Origin: an uncultured Duganella sp. | GTDB taxonomy: Bacteria > Pseudomonadota > Gammaproteobacteria > Burkholderiales > Burkholderiaceae | DNA: 9,540 bases | Assembly (NCBI GenBank): GCA_946482335.1 | Contig: CAMLRG010000209.1 | Span: 1 to 9,540, forward strand | Direction: 5' to 3' | In this document: piece by piece, positions 1 through 6,423 of the stretch | Layout of the letters: every line of letters starts with the position of its first letter | Numbering within the stretch: position 1 is the stretch's first letter | The notes under the pieces: model-generated | Databases searched by the model: none | Told to the model about the DNA's origin: nothing | The model's input: the letters and a program-made list of their open reading frames with translations, nothing else | Program-made: the position numbers and the translations under genes

Positions 1-113
1 GGACGCAAGTCTTGCAGGTTGTCGAGCGTGATGAATTTGTACGCTGCGATGTTGACGTAAACGGCTGGTGCCGCGCCGAGCGTTGCAGGCGCGCTTTCAA
101 TGGTTGCTTGCAT
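1..113 (-). CDS. trhO: tRNA uridine(34) hydroxylase TrhO, N-terminal part (cut by window edge)
   Basis: Only the first 37 codons are present, running off the left edge. The start ATG is at 113-111 on the minus strand. After a short variable N-terminus, the translation contains VYVNIAAYKFITLDNLQDLR, which closely resembles the beginning of the rhodanese-domain TrhO/YceA family (formerly UPF0176). Family members use O2 to hydroxylate uridine-34 in a subset of tRNAs, a step toward wobble-base 5-methoxy/carboxymethoxy-uridine. The rhodanese domain and catalytic cysteine would lie outside the window, so activity cannot be judged. No clear Shine-Dalgarno sequence is seen before the ATG. A promoter of good quality lies about 28 nt upstream of the start. 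The assignment rests on a short N-terminal signature only. Confidence 0.72.
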   Translation of the reverse strand, partial: MQATIESAPATLGAAPAVYVNIAAYKFITLDNLQDLR

Positions 114-148
114 GGGGTTGGAGTGAGGTTAAAACCGGAACAGCCAAT

Positions 149-177
149 ATTATAGCCGCACTCGGCCTTATGCCCAA
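149..177 (-). promoter_or_regulatory. Candidate sigma70 promoter of trhO
   Basis: On the minus strand a perfect -10 hexamer TATAAT (154-149) follows a -35-like TTGGGC (177-172) with exactly 17 bp between them. The predicted transcription start is near 142, giving a leader of about 28 nt before the ATG at 113. The -35 box lies inside the palindrome at 171-187, so a protein bound there would block it. This is a pattern match without experimental support. Confidence 0.55.
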
Positions 178-187
178 ATTTTGGGCA
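171..187. promoter_or_regulatory. 17-nt palindrome over the trhO -35 box, possible operator
   Basis: TGCCCAAA and TTTGGGCA form perfect 8-bp arms around a single central T. The element covers the proposed trhO -35 hexamer and lies in the gap between trhO and the plus-strand gene at 295. Its size and symmetry fit a dimeric regulator site, but its regulator is unknown and the symmetry may be chance. Apart from this and the trhO promoter, I see nothing convincing between 114 and 294. Confidence 0.35.
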
Positions 188-294
188 GATAACGCAGCTC
201 AGGTGGCGCGCTATCGTATCTGGCTGCGCGCGATCAATGCGCTCACGGCTCAGTGACGAACAATGTGGGAACACAGTTCTTTTTCTGAGGTCCT

Positions 295-702
295 ATGGAA
301 CTTCCACACCACCAGCCAGGTCAAAATCTTCCGGACAACGAATCAAGGATCGCCAAGCTGGAGGGACAGGTGCTGGATCTTTCGGTTGAGCTTAAATTGC
401 TCAGGCAGACAGTTGACGCACTGCCTGAGAAGATTTCCATGCTTGTCAAAGCGGAAATGGCGCAGTATTTGAGCGCGCAAGCTGAGGTCCAAGCTGACCG
501 CAACGTCGCCTTCCGTAAAGATATTGAAGGCAAGCTTGAAGCATGGCGGAGAGAGAACGATGGCAAGCTGGACGCTTGGCGGATCGAGTATGACCGCAGG
601 CTCGAAGAATGGCGCCGCGAAAACGTCCGTGAAATGCGAAACTGGTTCCGTGGAGTGGCCTGCATTGTCATCGCGGCAGTTATCGCGGCAATGATGGCTT
701 AG
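295..702 (+). CDS. Small coiled-coil protein with C-terminal membrane anchor, unknown function
   Basis: A 135-residue protein I do not recognise as a named family. The start ATG at 295 has a TGAGG Shine-Dalgarno at 286-290. Residues 15-65 look like a heptad coiled coil (hydrophobic positions in KLEGQVLDLSVELKLLRQTV). From about residue 68 an 11-residue period takes over: aromatic residues fall at 73, 84, 95, 106 and 117 (F, W, W, W, W), each followed by mostly charged residues. The three central copies (79-89, 90-100, 101-111) are near identical in pattern. Residues 119-135 (GVACIVIAAVIAAMMA) form one hydrophobic helix at the very end, so the protein is probably tail-anchored, with the coiled coil in the cytoplasm. 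No enzyme motif is visible. Codon usage is less GC-rich than in the large genes to its right. The dehydratase gene begins 24 nt after its stop, so the two may be cotranscribed. Confidence 0.7.
   Translation: MELPHHQPGQNLPDNESRIAKLEGQVLDLSVELKLLRQTVDALPEKISMLVKAEMAQYLSAQAEVQADRNVAFRKDIEGKLEAWRRENDGKLDAWRIEYDRRLEEWRRENVREMRNWFRGVACIVIAAVIAAMMA
529..627 (+). repeat. Three tandem 33-bp coding repeats (11-residue units)
   Basis: Units at 529-561, 562-594 and 595-627 encode GKLEAWRREND, GKLDAWRIEYD and RRLEEWRRENV. At the DNA level they share the frame and many bases (ggcaagctt / ggcaagctg / cgcaggctc at their starts) but have diverged, which suggests tandem duplication followed by drift. Degenerate flanking copies can be read at protein level on both sides (residues 68-78 and 112-122). 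Confidence 0.7.
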
Positions 703-726
703 CCAGCAAGAGCGGAATCAGGCAAA

Positions 727-1593
727 ATGATGGGTATGACAACATTTCCTTCCCTCCCGTCGGCCGGCCCGCTGACCTTGCTGCGCACCTTGTTCAAGGG
801 CGCCAGCGCGCAAGAGGCGCCGCCACAGATTGCCACCACTTTCCGCCTTGACCGCATCGATGCCCGGCAGTTGGCACGGTATAACGCCCTGCTTGGCTTT
901 GCACCGGATGCCTTGCCCGTCTCGTTCTACTATCTGCCAACCCAACGTGCCCACTTGGCGACGCTGTTGGGGCAAGCCTTTCCCCACCGGGTGGCGGGAA
1001 TGGTCCATGTCGAGAACGATTTGGCGGAACTTGGGCAGCCCGACCGCAACCAGCCAATGGAATTGGCGACGCGCGTGGTGATGGGGGCGCCGACCAAGAG
1101 CGGCGCGCAATTCTGTGAATTGCTGACTGAGGGTACCCAACAAGGTTCGCCCATCTTCGAATGCCGCAGCCGTTATCTGGCGGTGCGCGGCAAGCAGCGC
1201 GCCAGATCGGACACGCGCAGCGGCAGTGCGCCGGGCGGCCAGGCGGGCGCGCCGCAGCCAAATGGCTTGAAGGCGGGTGAGTGGTCACTCACAGCGGATT
1301 CGGGCCGGCGCTATGCCGCCGTCTCGGGCGACTGGAATCCGATCCACCTGTGGCCGTGGTCTGCGCGCTTGCTGGGCATGAAAACGCCCATCATCCACGG
1401 CATGCACACGGTGGGCAAGGCTTGCGCTGAACTGGAACGGCAGGAGGGCAGGCGCCTGACGGGGATTTCCGCACGTTTCAAGGCTCCGGTCGAGCTTGGT
1501 TCGCAGGCGGAATTGCGGCTGGCGGAAGCCGGGGGCAACTACCAGGTGTGGGCAGGTGGAAAACTGGCGGTCGAGGGCAGCTGGCGCTCATGA
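727..1593 (+). CDS. MaoC-type acyl dehydratase with double hotdog fold
   Basis: A 288-residue protein of the (R)-specific enoyl-CoA hydratase / MaoC family, probably acting on acyl-CoA or acyl-ACP thioesters in the cytoplasm. The C-terminal hotdog (about 180-288) carries the hydratase-2 signature: Y196, then SGDWNPIH at 200-207 with the expected catalytic D202, N204 and H207, and IIHGMH at 222-227. The N-terminal half (about 35-155) resembles the degenerate first hotdog of double-domain members: VSFYYL, GMVHVEND and a strand pattern ending near CRSRYLAV, without the catalytic signature. A low-complexity Gly/Ala/Pro/Arg linker (about 156-180) joins them. Length near 290 fits two-domain members rather than ~150-residue single-domain MaoC. 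Three ATG codons (727, 730, 736) could serve as start; only a weak AGG precedes the first. The natural substrate cannot be read from sequence. Confidence 0.88.
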   Translation: MMGMTTFPSLPSAGPLTLLRTLFKGASAQEAPPQIATTFRLDRIDARQLARYNALLGFAPDALPVSFYYLPTQRAHLATLLGQAFPHRVAGMVHVENDLAELGQPDRNQPMELATRVVMGAPTKSGAQFCELLTEGTQQGSPIFECRSRYLAVRGKQRARSDTRSGSAPGGQAGAPQPNGLKAGEWSLTADSGRRYAAVSGDWNPIHLWPWSARLLGMKTPIIHGMHTVGKACAELERQEGRRLTGISARFKAPVELGSQAELRLAEAGGNYQVWAGGKLAVEGSWRS

Positions 1594-1605
1594 TGCGGCG
1601 CCAGC
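1580..1605. terminator. Hairpin between convergent genes, weak terminator candidate
   Basis: GCTGGCGC (1580-1587) and GCGCCAGC (1598-1605) pair perfectly over 8 bp around a 10-nt loop that contains the dehydratase stop codon (1591-1593). It lies at the convergent 3' ends of the dehydratase and the cytochrome c gene, where a bidirectional terminator would be expected. Neither strand has a T run after the stem, so intrinsic termination is doubtful. Confidence 0.3.
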
Positions 1606-1618
1606 CCCAGGTTAGTGC

Positions 1619-1921
1619 TTACTTCTGAGCCAACACCCATTTTACAAGCTGGTGCGCTTCGGCGTCGGTCACCTGGTTGGGCGGCATAGGCACCGCGCCC
1701 CAGACCCCGGAACCACCCTGCAGCACCTTCAGGATCAGCTTGTCTTCGGCGCCCTTGTCGTTTTTGTATTTGGCGGCCACGTCCTTGAAGGATGGCCCGA
1801 CCAGCTTTTTCGCCATGGCATGGCAGGCGAAGCAGCTCTTCGACTTGGCCAACTGCTCAGGGGTATCCGCGTGGGCCAGCAGCGATGCGGACATCAGGAC
1901 GGCAGCAGCAACAATTTTCAT
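1619..1921 (-). CDS. Small periplasmic class I cytochrome c (c551/c552-like)
   Basis: A 100-residue exported monohaem cytochrome c, an electron carrier in the periplasm. A Sec signal peptide (M1-A18: basic start, AAAVLMSASLL core) ends in AHA|D. The haem-binding CFACH is at 30-34, with H34 as proximal ligand. The distal Met is M79 in the VPMPPN motif typical of c551/c552 proteins, followed by a C-terminal helix ending in VKWVLAQK. About 82 mature residues matches that class. The start at 1921 was chosen because GGAG (1931-1928) lies 6 nt upstream. The adjacent ATG at 1924 would leave only 3 nt, and a TTG at 1933 would place the Shine-Dalgarno inside the gene. The redox partner is not encoded nearby. 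The gene is convergent with the dehydratase and divergent from the toxin-antitoxin operon. Confidence 0.93.
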   Translation of the reverse strand: MKIVAAAVLMSASLLAHADTPEQLAKSKSCFACHAMAKKLVGPSFKDVAAKYKNDKGAEDKLILKVLQGGSGVWGAVPMPPNQVTDAEAHQLVKWVLAQK

Positions 1922-1986
1922 CATCTTCTCCAAGGTGGATTGGTAAGGCTGATTCTAGCCTTGCTGCGCAGCTGCAGCCGGCTCAT

Positions 1987-2015
1987 TTGTAAGCAATTAT
2001 GGCGCGTCCTATACT
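1987..2015 (+). promoter_or_regulatory. Promoter of the toxin-antitoxin operon
   Basis: TTGTAA (1987-1992) and TATACT (2010-2015) are separated by 17 bp, matching sigma70 consensus at 4 of 6 and 5 of 6 positions. Transcription would start near 2022, inside the inverted repeat at 2015-2038, leaving a leader of about 30 nt to the antitoxin ATG at 2052. Confidence 0.55.
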
Positions 2016-2026
2016 GAACTAGGCAA
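1996..2026 (-). promoter_or_regulatory. Possible promoter of the cytochrome c gene
   Basis: On the minus strand CATAAT (2001-1996) lies 19 bp after TTGCCT (2026-2021). The 19-bp spacer is longer than ideal. If real, it overlaps the divergent toxin-antitoxin promoter and its operator, so the two transcription units could affect each other. No better -10/-35 pair was found for this gene. Confidence 0.22.
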
Positions 2027-2038
2027 CAAACTAGTTCA
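2015..2038. promoter_or_regulatory. Inverted-repeat operator for toxin-antitoxin autoregulation
   Basis: TGAACTAG (2015-2022) and CTAGTTCA (2031-2038) are perfect 8-bp inverted arms around the 8-nt spacer GCAACAAA. The first arm touches the last base of the -10 box and spans the predicted start site, where a repressor would block transcription. Phd/YefM antitoxins commonly bind such palindromes with the toxin as corepressor, so autoregulation is the likely role. Binding is inferred. Confidence 0.55.
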
Positions 2039-2051
2039 TCGGGGGCGGCTC

Positions 2052-2294
2052 ATGTATAAAGAAATCGGTGCATTTGACGCTAAGGCAAGGTTTTCGGAGC
2101 TCTTGCGCGGCGTCAGCGAAGGGCAGCGATATACGATCTCGGTGCGGGGAAAGCCAGTGGCGGACCTGGTGCCGTCACAGGCGAATCCGTTGGCCGACGC
2201 CAGGCTGGCCATGGAAGCATTGCGTAAGCTTCCGAAGGTCAAGGGTGTGGGCGACGACGAAGTCTCGGCCATGATCCGCGAGGGGCGTGAGTGA
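2052..2294 (+). CDS. Type II antitoxin, Phd/YefM family
   Basis: An 80-residue antitoxin. Residues 4-42 have the Phd/YefM N-terminal DNA-binding pattern: IGAFDAKARFSELLRGV, then a strand YTISVRGKPVADLVP. The C-terminal part (about 46-80, ending SAMIREGRE) is hydrophilic and would wrap around and inhibit the toxin. The ATG at 2052 follows a G-rich stretch (2041-2047) that may act as a weak Shine-Dalgarno. Its last 4 nt overlap the toxin gene start (GTGA at 2291-2294), so translation is probably coupled, with antitoxin made first. It should also repress its own promoter through the inverted repeat just upstream. The family call is from pattern recognition of a short protein. Confidence 0.82.
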   Translation: MYKEIGAFDAKARFSELLRGVSEGQRYTISVRGKPVADLVPSQANPLADARLAMEALRKLPKVKGVGDDEVSAMIREGRE

Positions 2295-2710
2295 ATGTCG
2301 TGCTCGACGCTTCCATGGCATTGGCCTGGATTTTTGAGCGGGTTTCCTTGGGCCAGCGGGAACTTGCGGACCGGCTGCTTGAACCGACGCTTGGCTGGCA
2401 GTTTCAGGTGCCGCCGCTATGGCATCTGGAAGTGGCGAACGGCTTGCTTGTTGGAATCCGGCGGACACTCTTGAGTGAGGCCGGGGCTGCCAATTTCCTG
2501 CAACACCTGTATTGCTTGCCAATCACGACAGACAGGACCGATCCGGGTGTGCTGGGACGGCAAGCTTTCATGCGCGGCCACAGCACCGGGCTGACGGCAT
2601 ACGACGCCTGTTACCTTGACCTGGCCTTGCGCCAGGGTGCGGCGCTGGCAACTTTTGACCGCCAGTTGGCAGCGGCGGCCCGGCAGGCGGGCCTGCAGCT
2701 TGTGGAATAG
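2291..2710 (+). CDS. vapC: Type II toxin, VapC-type PIN-domain ribonuclease
   Basis: A 139-residue PIN-domain protein starting at GTG 2291. The four acidic metal-binding positions of the family are present and in order: D6 in VVLDAS, E47 in HLEVANGL, D105 in LTAYDACYLDLA and D123 in ATFDRQL. VapC toxins cleave specific RNAs, often initiator tRNA or rRNA loops, with Mg2+; the target here is unknown. The intact acidic set suggests an active toxin rather than a decayed one. The partner is the overlapping antitoxin upstream, which is of Phd/YefM type rather than the classical AbrB-type VapB. No terminator is visible between its stop and dnaE, which starts 60 nt later. Confidence 0.87.
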   Translation: MNVVLDASMALAWIFERVSLGQRELADRLLEPTLGWQFQVPPLWHLEVANGLLVGIRRTLLSEAGAANFLQHLYCLPITTDRTDPGVLGRQAFMRGHSTGLTAYDACYLDLALRQGAALATFDRQLAAAARQAGLQLVE

Positions 2711-2738
2711 GAGCATAGGCAGCTCAAGCGTTAAAATA

Positions 2739-2764
2739 GGCGGATATTCGACCAGACATCCGCC
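2739..2764 (+). repeat. Inverted repeat just before the dnaE start codon
   Basis: GGCGGAT (2739-2745) and ATCCGCC (2758-2764) form perfect 7-bp arms around a 12-nt loop, ending 6 nt before the dnaE ATG. In an mRNA that includes both arms, the stem would cover the place where a Shine-Dalgarno should be, and no clear Shine-Dalgarno exists there. A possible -10 (TAAAAT, 2732-2737) sits just upstream but has no good -35. A transcript started from it would probably lack the first arm. Function is unproven. Confidence 0.35.
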
Positions 2765-2770
2765 CGCCAC

Positions 2771-5700
2771 ATGAGCCTTGAGACAATCGACCAGCCAGCC
2801 GACGCCGTGCCAGCCGCAGCGCCCGTAGGACCGCAATTCGTTCACCTGCGCGTCCATACCGAGTATTCGATTGTCGATGGCCTGGTGCGCATCGATGACA
2901 TGATCAAGGCGGCAGTCAAGGATAAGCAGGGCGCCCTGGCCGTGACCGACCTGGCCAATATGTTTTGCATGGTGCGCTTCTACAAGGCGGCGCGCGGCAA
3001 AGGCATCAAGCCCATCGTCGGCGTCGACGCCTGGATCACCAACGAAGAAAACCGCGAGAAGCCGCACCGCATCATGCTGTTCGCGAAGAACCGCATGGGC
3101 TACCTGCAGCTGTGCGAGCTGCTGTCGGAAGCATGGCTGAACAACCAGTACAAGGGCCGCGCCGAAATCCGCGAGGAATGGCTGCGCAACCTGCCCAACA
3201 AGGAATACCCGCTGCTGCCGGGCGAGAGCGGCGCCAACGCCCTGATCGCCCTGTCCGGCGCCCACTTCGGCGATATCGGCCAGGCGATCGAGGCCGGCAA
3301 CCTGGACCAGGCCGAGCGCAATGCGCAGAAGTGGGCCGAGATTTTCCCGAACGGCCATTTCTACGTCGAGATCCAGCGCGCCGGCCAGGCCAACCAGGAA
3401 GTGCAGGTGCGCCAGTCCGTCGCGTTGGCGGCCAAGCTTGGCTTGCCGGTGGTGGCCACCCACCCGGTGCAGTTCCTGTCGCAGGATGAATACATCGCCC
3501 ACGAGGCGCGCGTCTGTATCGCGGAAGGCGAAATGCTGGCCAACGCCAAGCGGGTCAAGCGCTTCAATGAGCAGATGCGCTTCCTCACGCAAGCGGAAAT
3601 GGCGGAGCTGTTCCACGACTTGCCGGCCGCGCTGCATAACTCGGTGGAAATCGCCAAGCGCTGCAACGTGGTGCTCACGCTGGGCAAGCCGCAGTTGCCG
3701 AATTTCCCGACGCCGGGCATGTCGATCGACGAATTCCTGGTGGCGGAAACGCAGAAGGGCCTGGAAGAGCGCCTGGTCCAGCTGTTCCCCGATCCCGAGA
3801 AGCGAGAGAAGGAACGCCCGCGCTACGAGGCGCGCCTGAAGTTCGAGAACGACACCATCATCAAGATGAAGTTCCCGGGCTACTTCCTGATCGTTGCGGA
3901 ATTTATCCAGTGGGGCAAGAACAATGGCGTGCCGATCGGCCCGGGCCGCGGCTCCGGTGCGGGCTCGCTGGTGGCGTATGCGCTGAAGATCACCGACCTC
4001 GATCCGCTTAAATACAACCTGCTGTTCGAGCGTTTCCTGAACCCTGAACGTATTTCGATGCCCGACTTCGACATCGACTTCTGCCAGGAAAAGCGCGAAC
4101 TGGTGATCCAGCACGTGAAGGACCTGTACGGCCGCGATGCGGTGTCGCAGATCGCCACCTTCGGTACCATGGCGGCGAAAGGCGCGATCCGCGACGTGGG
4201 CCGCGTGATGGACTTCGGCTACAACTTCTGCGACGGCGTGTCGAAGCTGATCCCGTTCAAGCCGGGCAAGCCGGTCTCGATCGCCGAGGCGATCGAAGAA
4301 GAACCGCTGCTGAAAGAGCGCCAGGAAAACGAAGAGGAAGTGCGCCAGCTGCTCGACCTGGCGCAGCAGGTGGAAGGCATCACCCGTAACATCGGCATGC
4401 ACGCCGGCGGCGTGCTGATCGCGCCGGGCAAGCTGACCGACTTCTGCCCGCTGTACACCCAGGGCGGCGACGCCGGCGTGGTGTCGCAGTACGACAAGGA
4501 CGACGTGGAAGCGGTCGGCCTGGTGAAGTTCGACTTCCTGGGCCTGACCACGCTGACCATCCTCGACCGCGCCGTCAACTACATCAAGGATCTCGATCCG
4601 GAAGGCGCCAAGGACTTCGACCTGGCCAAGCTGCCGCTCAACGACCGCCCGACCTACGAGCTGCTGACCAAGGCGAAAACCGTCGCCGTGTTCCAGCTTG
4701 AATCGCGCGGCATGCAGGGCATGCTGAAGGATGCGCGTCCCGACCGCTTCGAAGACATTATCGCGCTGGTGGCGCTGTACCGTCCGGGCCCGATGGACCT
4801 GATCCCGGACTTCTGCAAACGCAAGCACGGCGAAAAGTTCGACTACCCCGACCCGCGCACCGAGGGCATCCTGTCCGAAACCTACGGCATCATGGTGTAC
4901 CAGGAACAGGTGATGCAGATGGCGCAGATCATCGGCGGCTACTCGCTGGGCGGCGCGGACATGCTGCGCCGCGCGATGGGTAAGAAGAAGGCGGAAGAGA
5001 TGGCGGAGCACCGCGAAATCTTCCGCAAGGGCGCCCAGGCCGGCGGCCTGACCGTCGAGAAGGCAGACGAGATCTTCGACTTGATGGAAAAGTTCGCGGG
5101 CTACGGCTTCAACAAGTCGCACGCGGCCGCGTATGCGCTGCTGTCCTACCACACGGCCTACCTCAAGCATCACCACACCGCCGCGTTCATGGCGGCCAAC
5201 ATGTCGCTGGCCATGGACGACACGGAGAAGGTCAAGATCCTGGTCGAGGATTCCATCGACGTGTGCGGCCTGACCATCCTGCCGCCGGACGTGAACCAGT
5301 CGTCCTACCGCTTCCGCCCGGACGGCGAACCGGGCAAGAAAGCCACCAAGATCCGTTACGGCATGGGTGGCGTGAAAGGCGCCGGACAGAACGCGATCGA
5401 AGCGATCATCGCCGCGCGCGAAGCGGGCGGGCCGTTCACCAGCCTGTTCGACTTCTGCAAGCGCGTCGACAAGAAGCAGATGAACCGCCGCACCGTGGAA
5501 GCGCTGATCCGCGCCGGCGCCTTCGACTGCTTCGGCGTCGACCGCGCCGTGCTGTTTGCCTCGGTGGGCTTCGCCATGGAGTATGCGGACCAGGAAGCCA
5601 AGTCGGCCAACCAGGTCAGCCTGTTCGGCGGCGACGATTCCGACCTGGTGGCGCCGCCCGATTACGTGCAGGCGACCCCTTGGACCGATCGCGAAAAACT

Positions 5701-6310
5701 GGCGGAAGAGAAGATCGCGCTGGGCTACTACCTGTCCGGCCACATGTTCGACTCCTACCAGCAGGAAGCGCGCCGCTTCGCCCGCACCAAGCTGTCGGAA
5801 CTGGAGCCTTCGCGCGAACCGCGCATGATGTGCGGCGTGATCTCCGGCATCCGCACCCAGATGACCCAGCGCGGCAAGCTGCTGATCGTCACCCTGGACG
5901 ATAAGACCGCCGTGGTCGAAGTCACCGTCTACAACGAAGTCTTCGAGCCGAACAAGCATATGTTCAAGGAAGACGAATTCCTGTGCGTGACGGGCAAGGT
6001 GTCGGAAGACCGCTTCTCCGGCGGCCTGCGCATTTCGGCGGAAAAGGTGTACAACATCACGGCTGCGCGCATCCAGTTCGGCCGCCAGATCGGCTTGGCG
6101 CTGCCGAAAGCCGTGCCATCGGCCAAGCTGGCCGAAGTGCTCGGCCCGCACCGCGACGAATACGGCTTGCCGGTGTCGATGCGGGTCCAGCCGCAAGGCA
6201 TCGACTGCGTGCTGCAACTGGGCGACGACTGGCGTGTCGCGCCATCGGACGCGCTGAAAGTCGCCCTGGAGCAGGGCCTCGGCGCCCAGGAAGTAGCGAT
6301 CGAATACTAA
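2771..6310 (+). CDS. dnaE: DNA polymerase III subunit alpha
   Basis: The 1179-residue catalytic subunit of the replicative polymerase, close to the 1160 residues of E. coli DnaE. The order is: PHP domain (about 23-300), palm with the GPGRGSGAGS loop from residue 390, PDFDIDF with catalytic D434 and D436, and VKFDFLGL with the third catalytic D588. A helix-hairpin-helix segment (VKGAGQNAIEAII, 868-880), an internal beta-clamp motif QVSLF (948-952), an OB fold (about 1018-1095) and a short C-terminal region that would contact tau follow. The PHP domain begins HLRVHTEYS (25-33) with Arg where metal-binding PHP domains have the second His of H-x-H, as in E. coli. It is therefore probably not a proofreading nuclease, and a separate DnaQ epsilon subunit is expected. 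No frameshift or gap is seen. The ATG at 2771 lacks an obvious Shine-Dalgarno. The N-terminal 20 residues are a variable Ala/Pro-rich extension. Confidence 0.98.
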   Translation: MSLETIDQPADAVPAAAPVGPQFVHLRVHTEYSIVDGLVRIDDMIKAAVKDKQGALAVTDLANMFCMVRFYKAARGKGIKPIVGVDAWITNEENREKPHRIMLFAKNRMGYLQLCELLSEAWLNNQYKGRAEIREEWLRNLPNKEYPLLPGESGANALIALSGAHFGDIGQAIEAGNLDQAERNAQKWAEIFPNGHFYVEIQRAGQANQEVQVRQSVALAAKLGLPVVATHPVQFLSQDEYIAHEARVCIAEGEMLANAKRVKRFNEQMRFLTQAEMAELFHDLPAALHNSVEIAKRCNVVLTLGKPQLPNFPTPGMSIDEFLVAETQKGLEERLVQLFPDPEKREKERPRYEARLKFENDTIIKMKFPGYFLIVAEFIQWGKNNGVPIGPGRGSGAGSLVAYALKITDLDPLKYNLLFERFLNPERISMPDFDIDFCQEKRELVIQHVKDLYGRDAVSQIATFGTMAAKGAIRDVGRVMDFGYNFCDGVSKLIPFKPGKPVSIAEAIEEEPLLKERQENEEEVRQLLDLAQQVEGITRNIGMHAGGVLIAPGKLTDFCPLYTQGGDAGVVSQYDKDDVEAVGLVKFDFLGLTTLTILDRAVNYIKDLDPEGAKDFDLAKLPLNDRPTYELLTKAKTVAVFQLESRGMQGMLKDARPDRFEDIIALVALYRPGPMDLIPDFCKRKHGEKFDYPDPRTEGILSETYGIMVYQEQVMQMAQIIGGYSLGGADMLRRAMGKKKAEEMAEHREIFRKGAQAGGLTVEKADEIFDLMEKFAGYGFNKSHAAAYALLSYHTAYLKHHHTAAFMAANMSLAMDDTEKVKILVEDSIDVCGLTILPPDVNQSSYRFRPDGEPGKKATKIRYGMGGVKGAGQNAIEAIIAAREAGGPFTSLFDFCKRVDKKQMNRRTVEALIRAGAFDCFGVDRAVLFASVGFAMEYADQEAKSANQVSLFGGDDSDLVAPPDYVQATPWTDREKLAEEKIALGYYLSGHMFDSYQQEARRFARTKLSELEPSREPRMMCGVISGIRTQMTQRGKLLIVTLDDKTAVVEVTVYNEVFEPNKHMFKEDEFLCVTGKVSEDRFSGGLRISAEKVYNITAARIQFGRQIGLALPKAVPSAKLAEVLGPHRDEYGLPVSMRVQPQGIDCVLQLGDDWRVAPSDALKVALEQGLGAQEVAIEY

Positions 6311-6351
6311 GCCTGCGTGCCGCGCGGCCGCGTCGAACTGTCCAGTATCGT

Positions 6352-6381
6352 GCGACACCGTTAGCAATATTCCAACATAAT
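6352..6381 (+). promoter_or_regulatory. Candidate promoter of the acyltransferase operon
   Basis: GCGACA (6352-6357) and CATAAT (6376-6381) are separated by 18 bp and lie in the 113-nt gap after dnaE. Transcription would start near 6388, about 36 nt before the ATG at 6424. The gap is locally richer in A/T than its flanks. There is no clear dnaE terminator, so read-through from dnaE remains possible. Confidence 0.38.
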
Positions 6382-6423
6382 CGTCTTGCACTCCCGGCCA
6401 TGCCAAATGGGGTTCAAGCGATC

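Noticed and set aside
68..256. 62-codon plus-strand open frame overlapping the trhO start
   Set aside because: It overlaps the coding start and promoter of trhO, has no Shine-Dalgarno, and shows no familiar pattern.
263..472. Plus-strand open frame overlapping the start of the coiled-coil gene
   Set aside because: The overlapping frame starting at 295 has a Shine-Dalgarno, a coherent coiled coil with repeats and a membrane helix; this one has none of these.
718..1288. Two minus-strand open frames opposite the MaoC-type dehydratase
   Set aside because: Both are antisense to a gene with a complete hydratase signature and have no recognisable motif or ribosome site.
1922..1933. Longer starts for the cytochrome c (TTG at 1933, ATG at 1924)
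   Set aside because: Using the TTG would put the GGAG ribosome site inside the coding region, and the 1924 ATG leaves only 3 nt of spacing. The start at 1921 gives 6 nt and a normal signal peptide.
1961..1979. Nested short palindromes (CTGCGCAG, CAGCTG, CTGCAG) upstream of the cytochrome c gene
   Set aside because: These are low-complexity GCTGC/GCAGC combinations common in GC-rich DNA, with no placement relative to a promoter that suggests a function.
2679..2697. Short stem GGCCCG/CGGGCC near the toxin gene 3' end as terminator
   Set aside because: It lies within the coding sequence before the stop, has only 6-bp arms and is not followed by T residues.
2417..6406. 1329-codon open frame on the minus strand opposite dnaE
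   Set aside because: Its translation is dominated by His, Arg, Val, Gln, Leu and Ala with no domain pattern, as expected from the mirror of G/C-ending codons. The plus strand encodes an unmistakable, complete DnaE across the same stretch.
5983..6423. Upstream in-frame extension of the MBOAT gene into the dnaE 3' end
   Set aside because: The extension is Arg/Ala/Gly-rich shadow of dnaE, and the family's typical first residues MLFNSYSF begin exactly at 6424.
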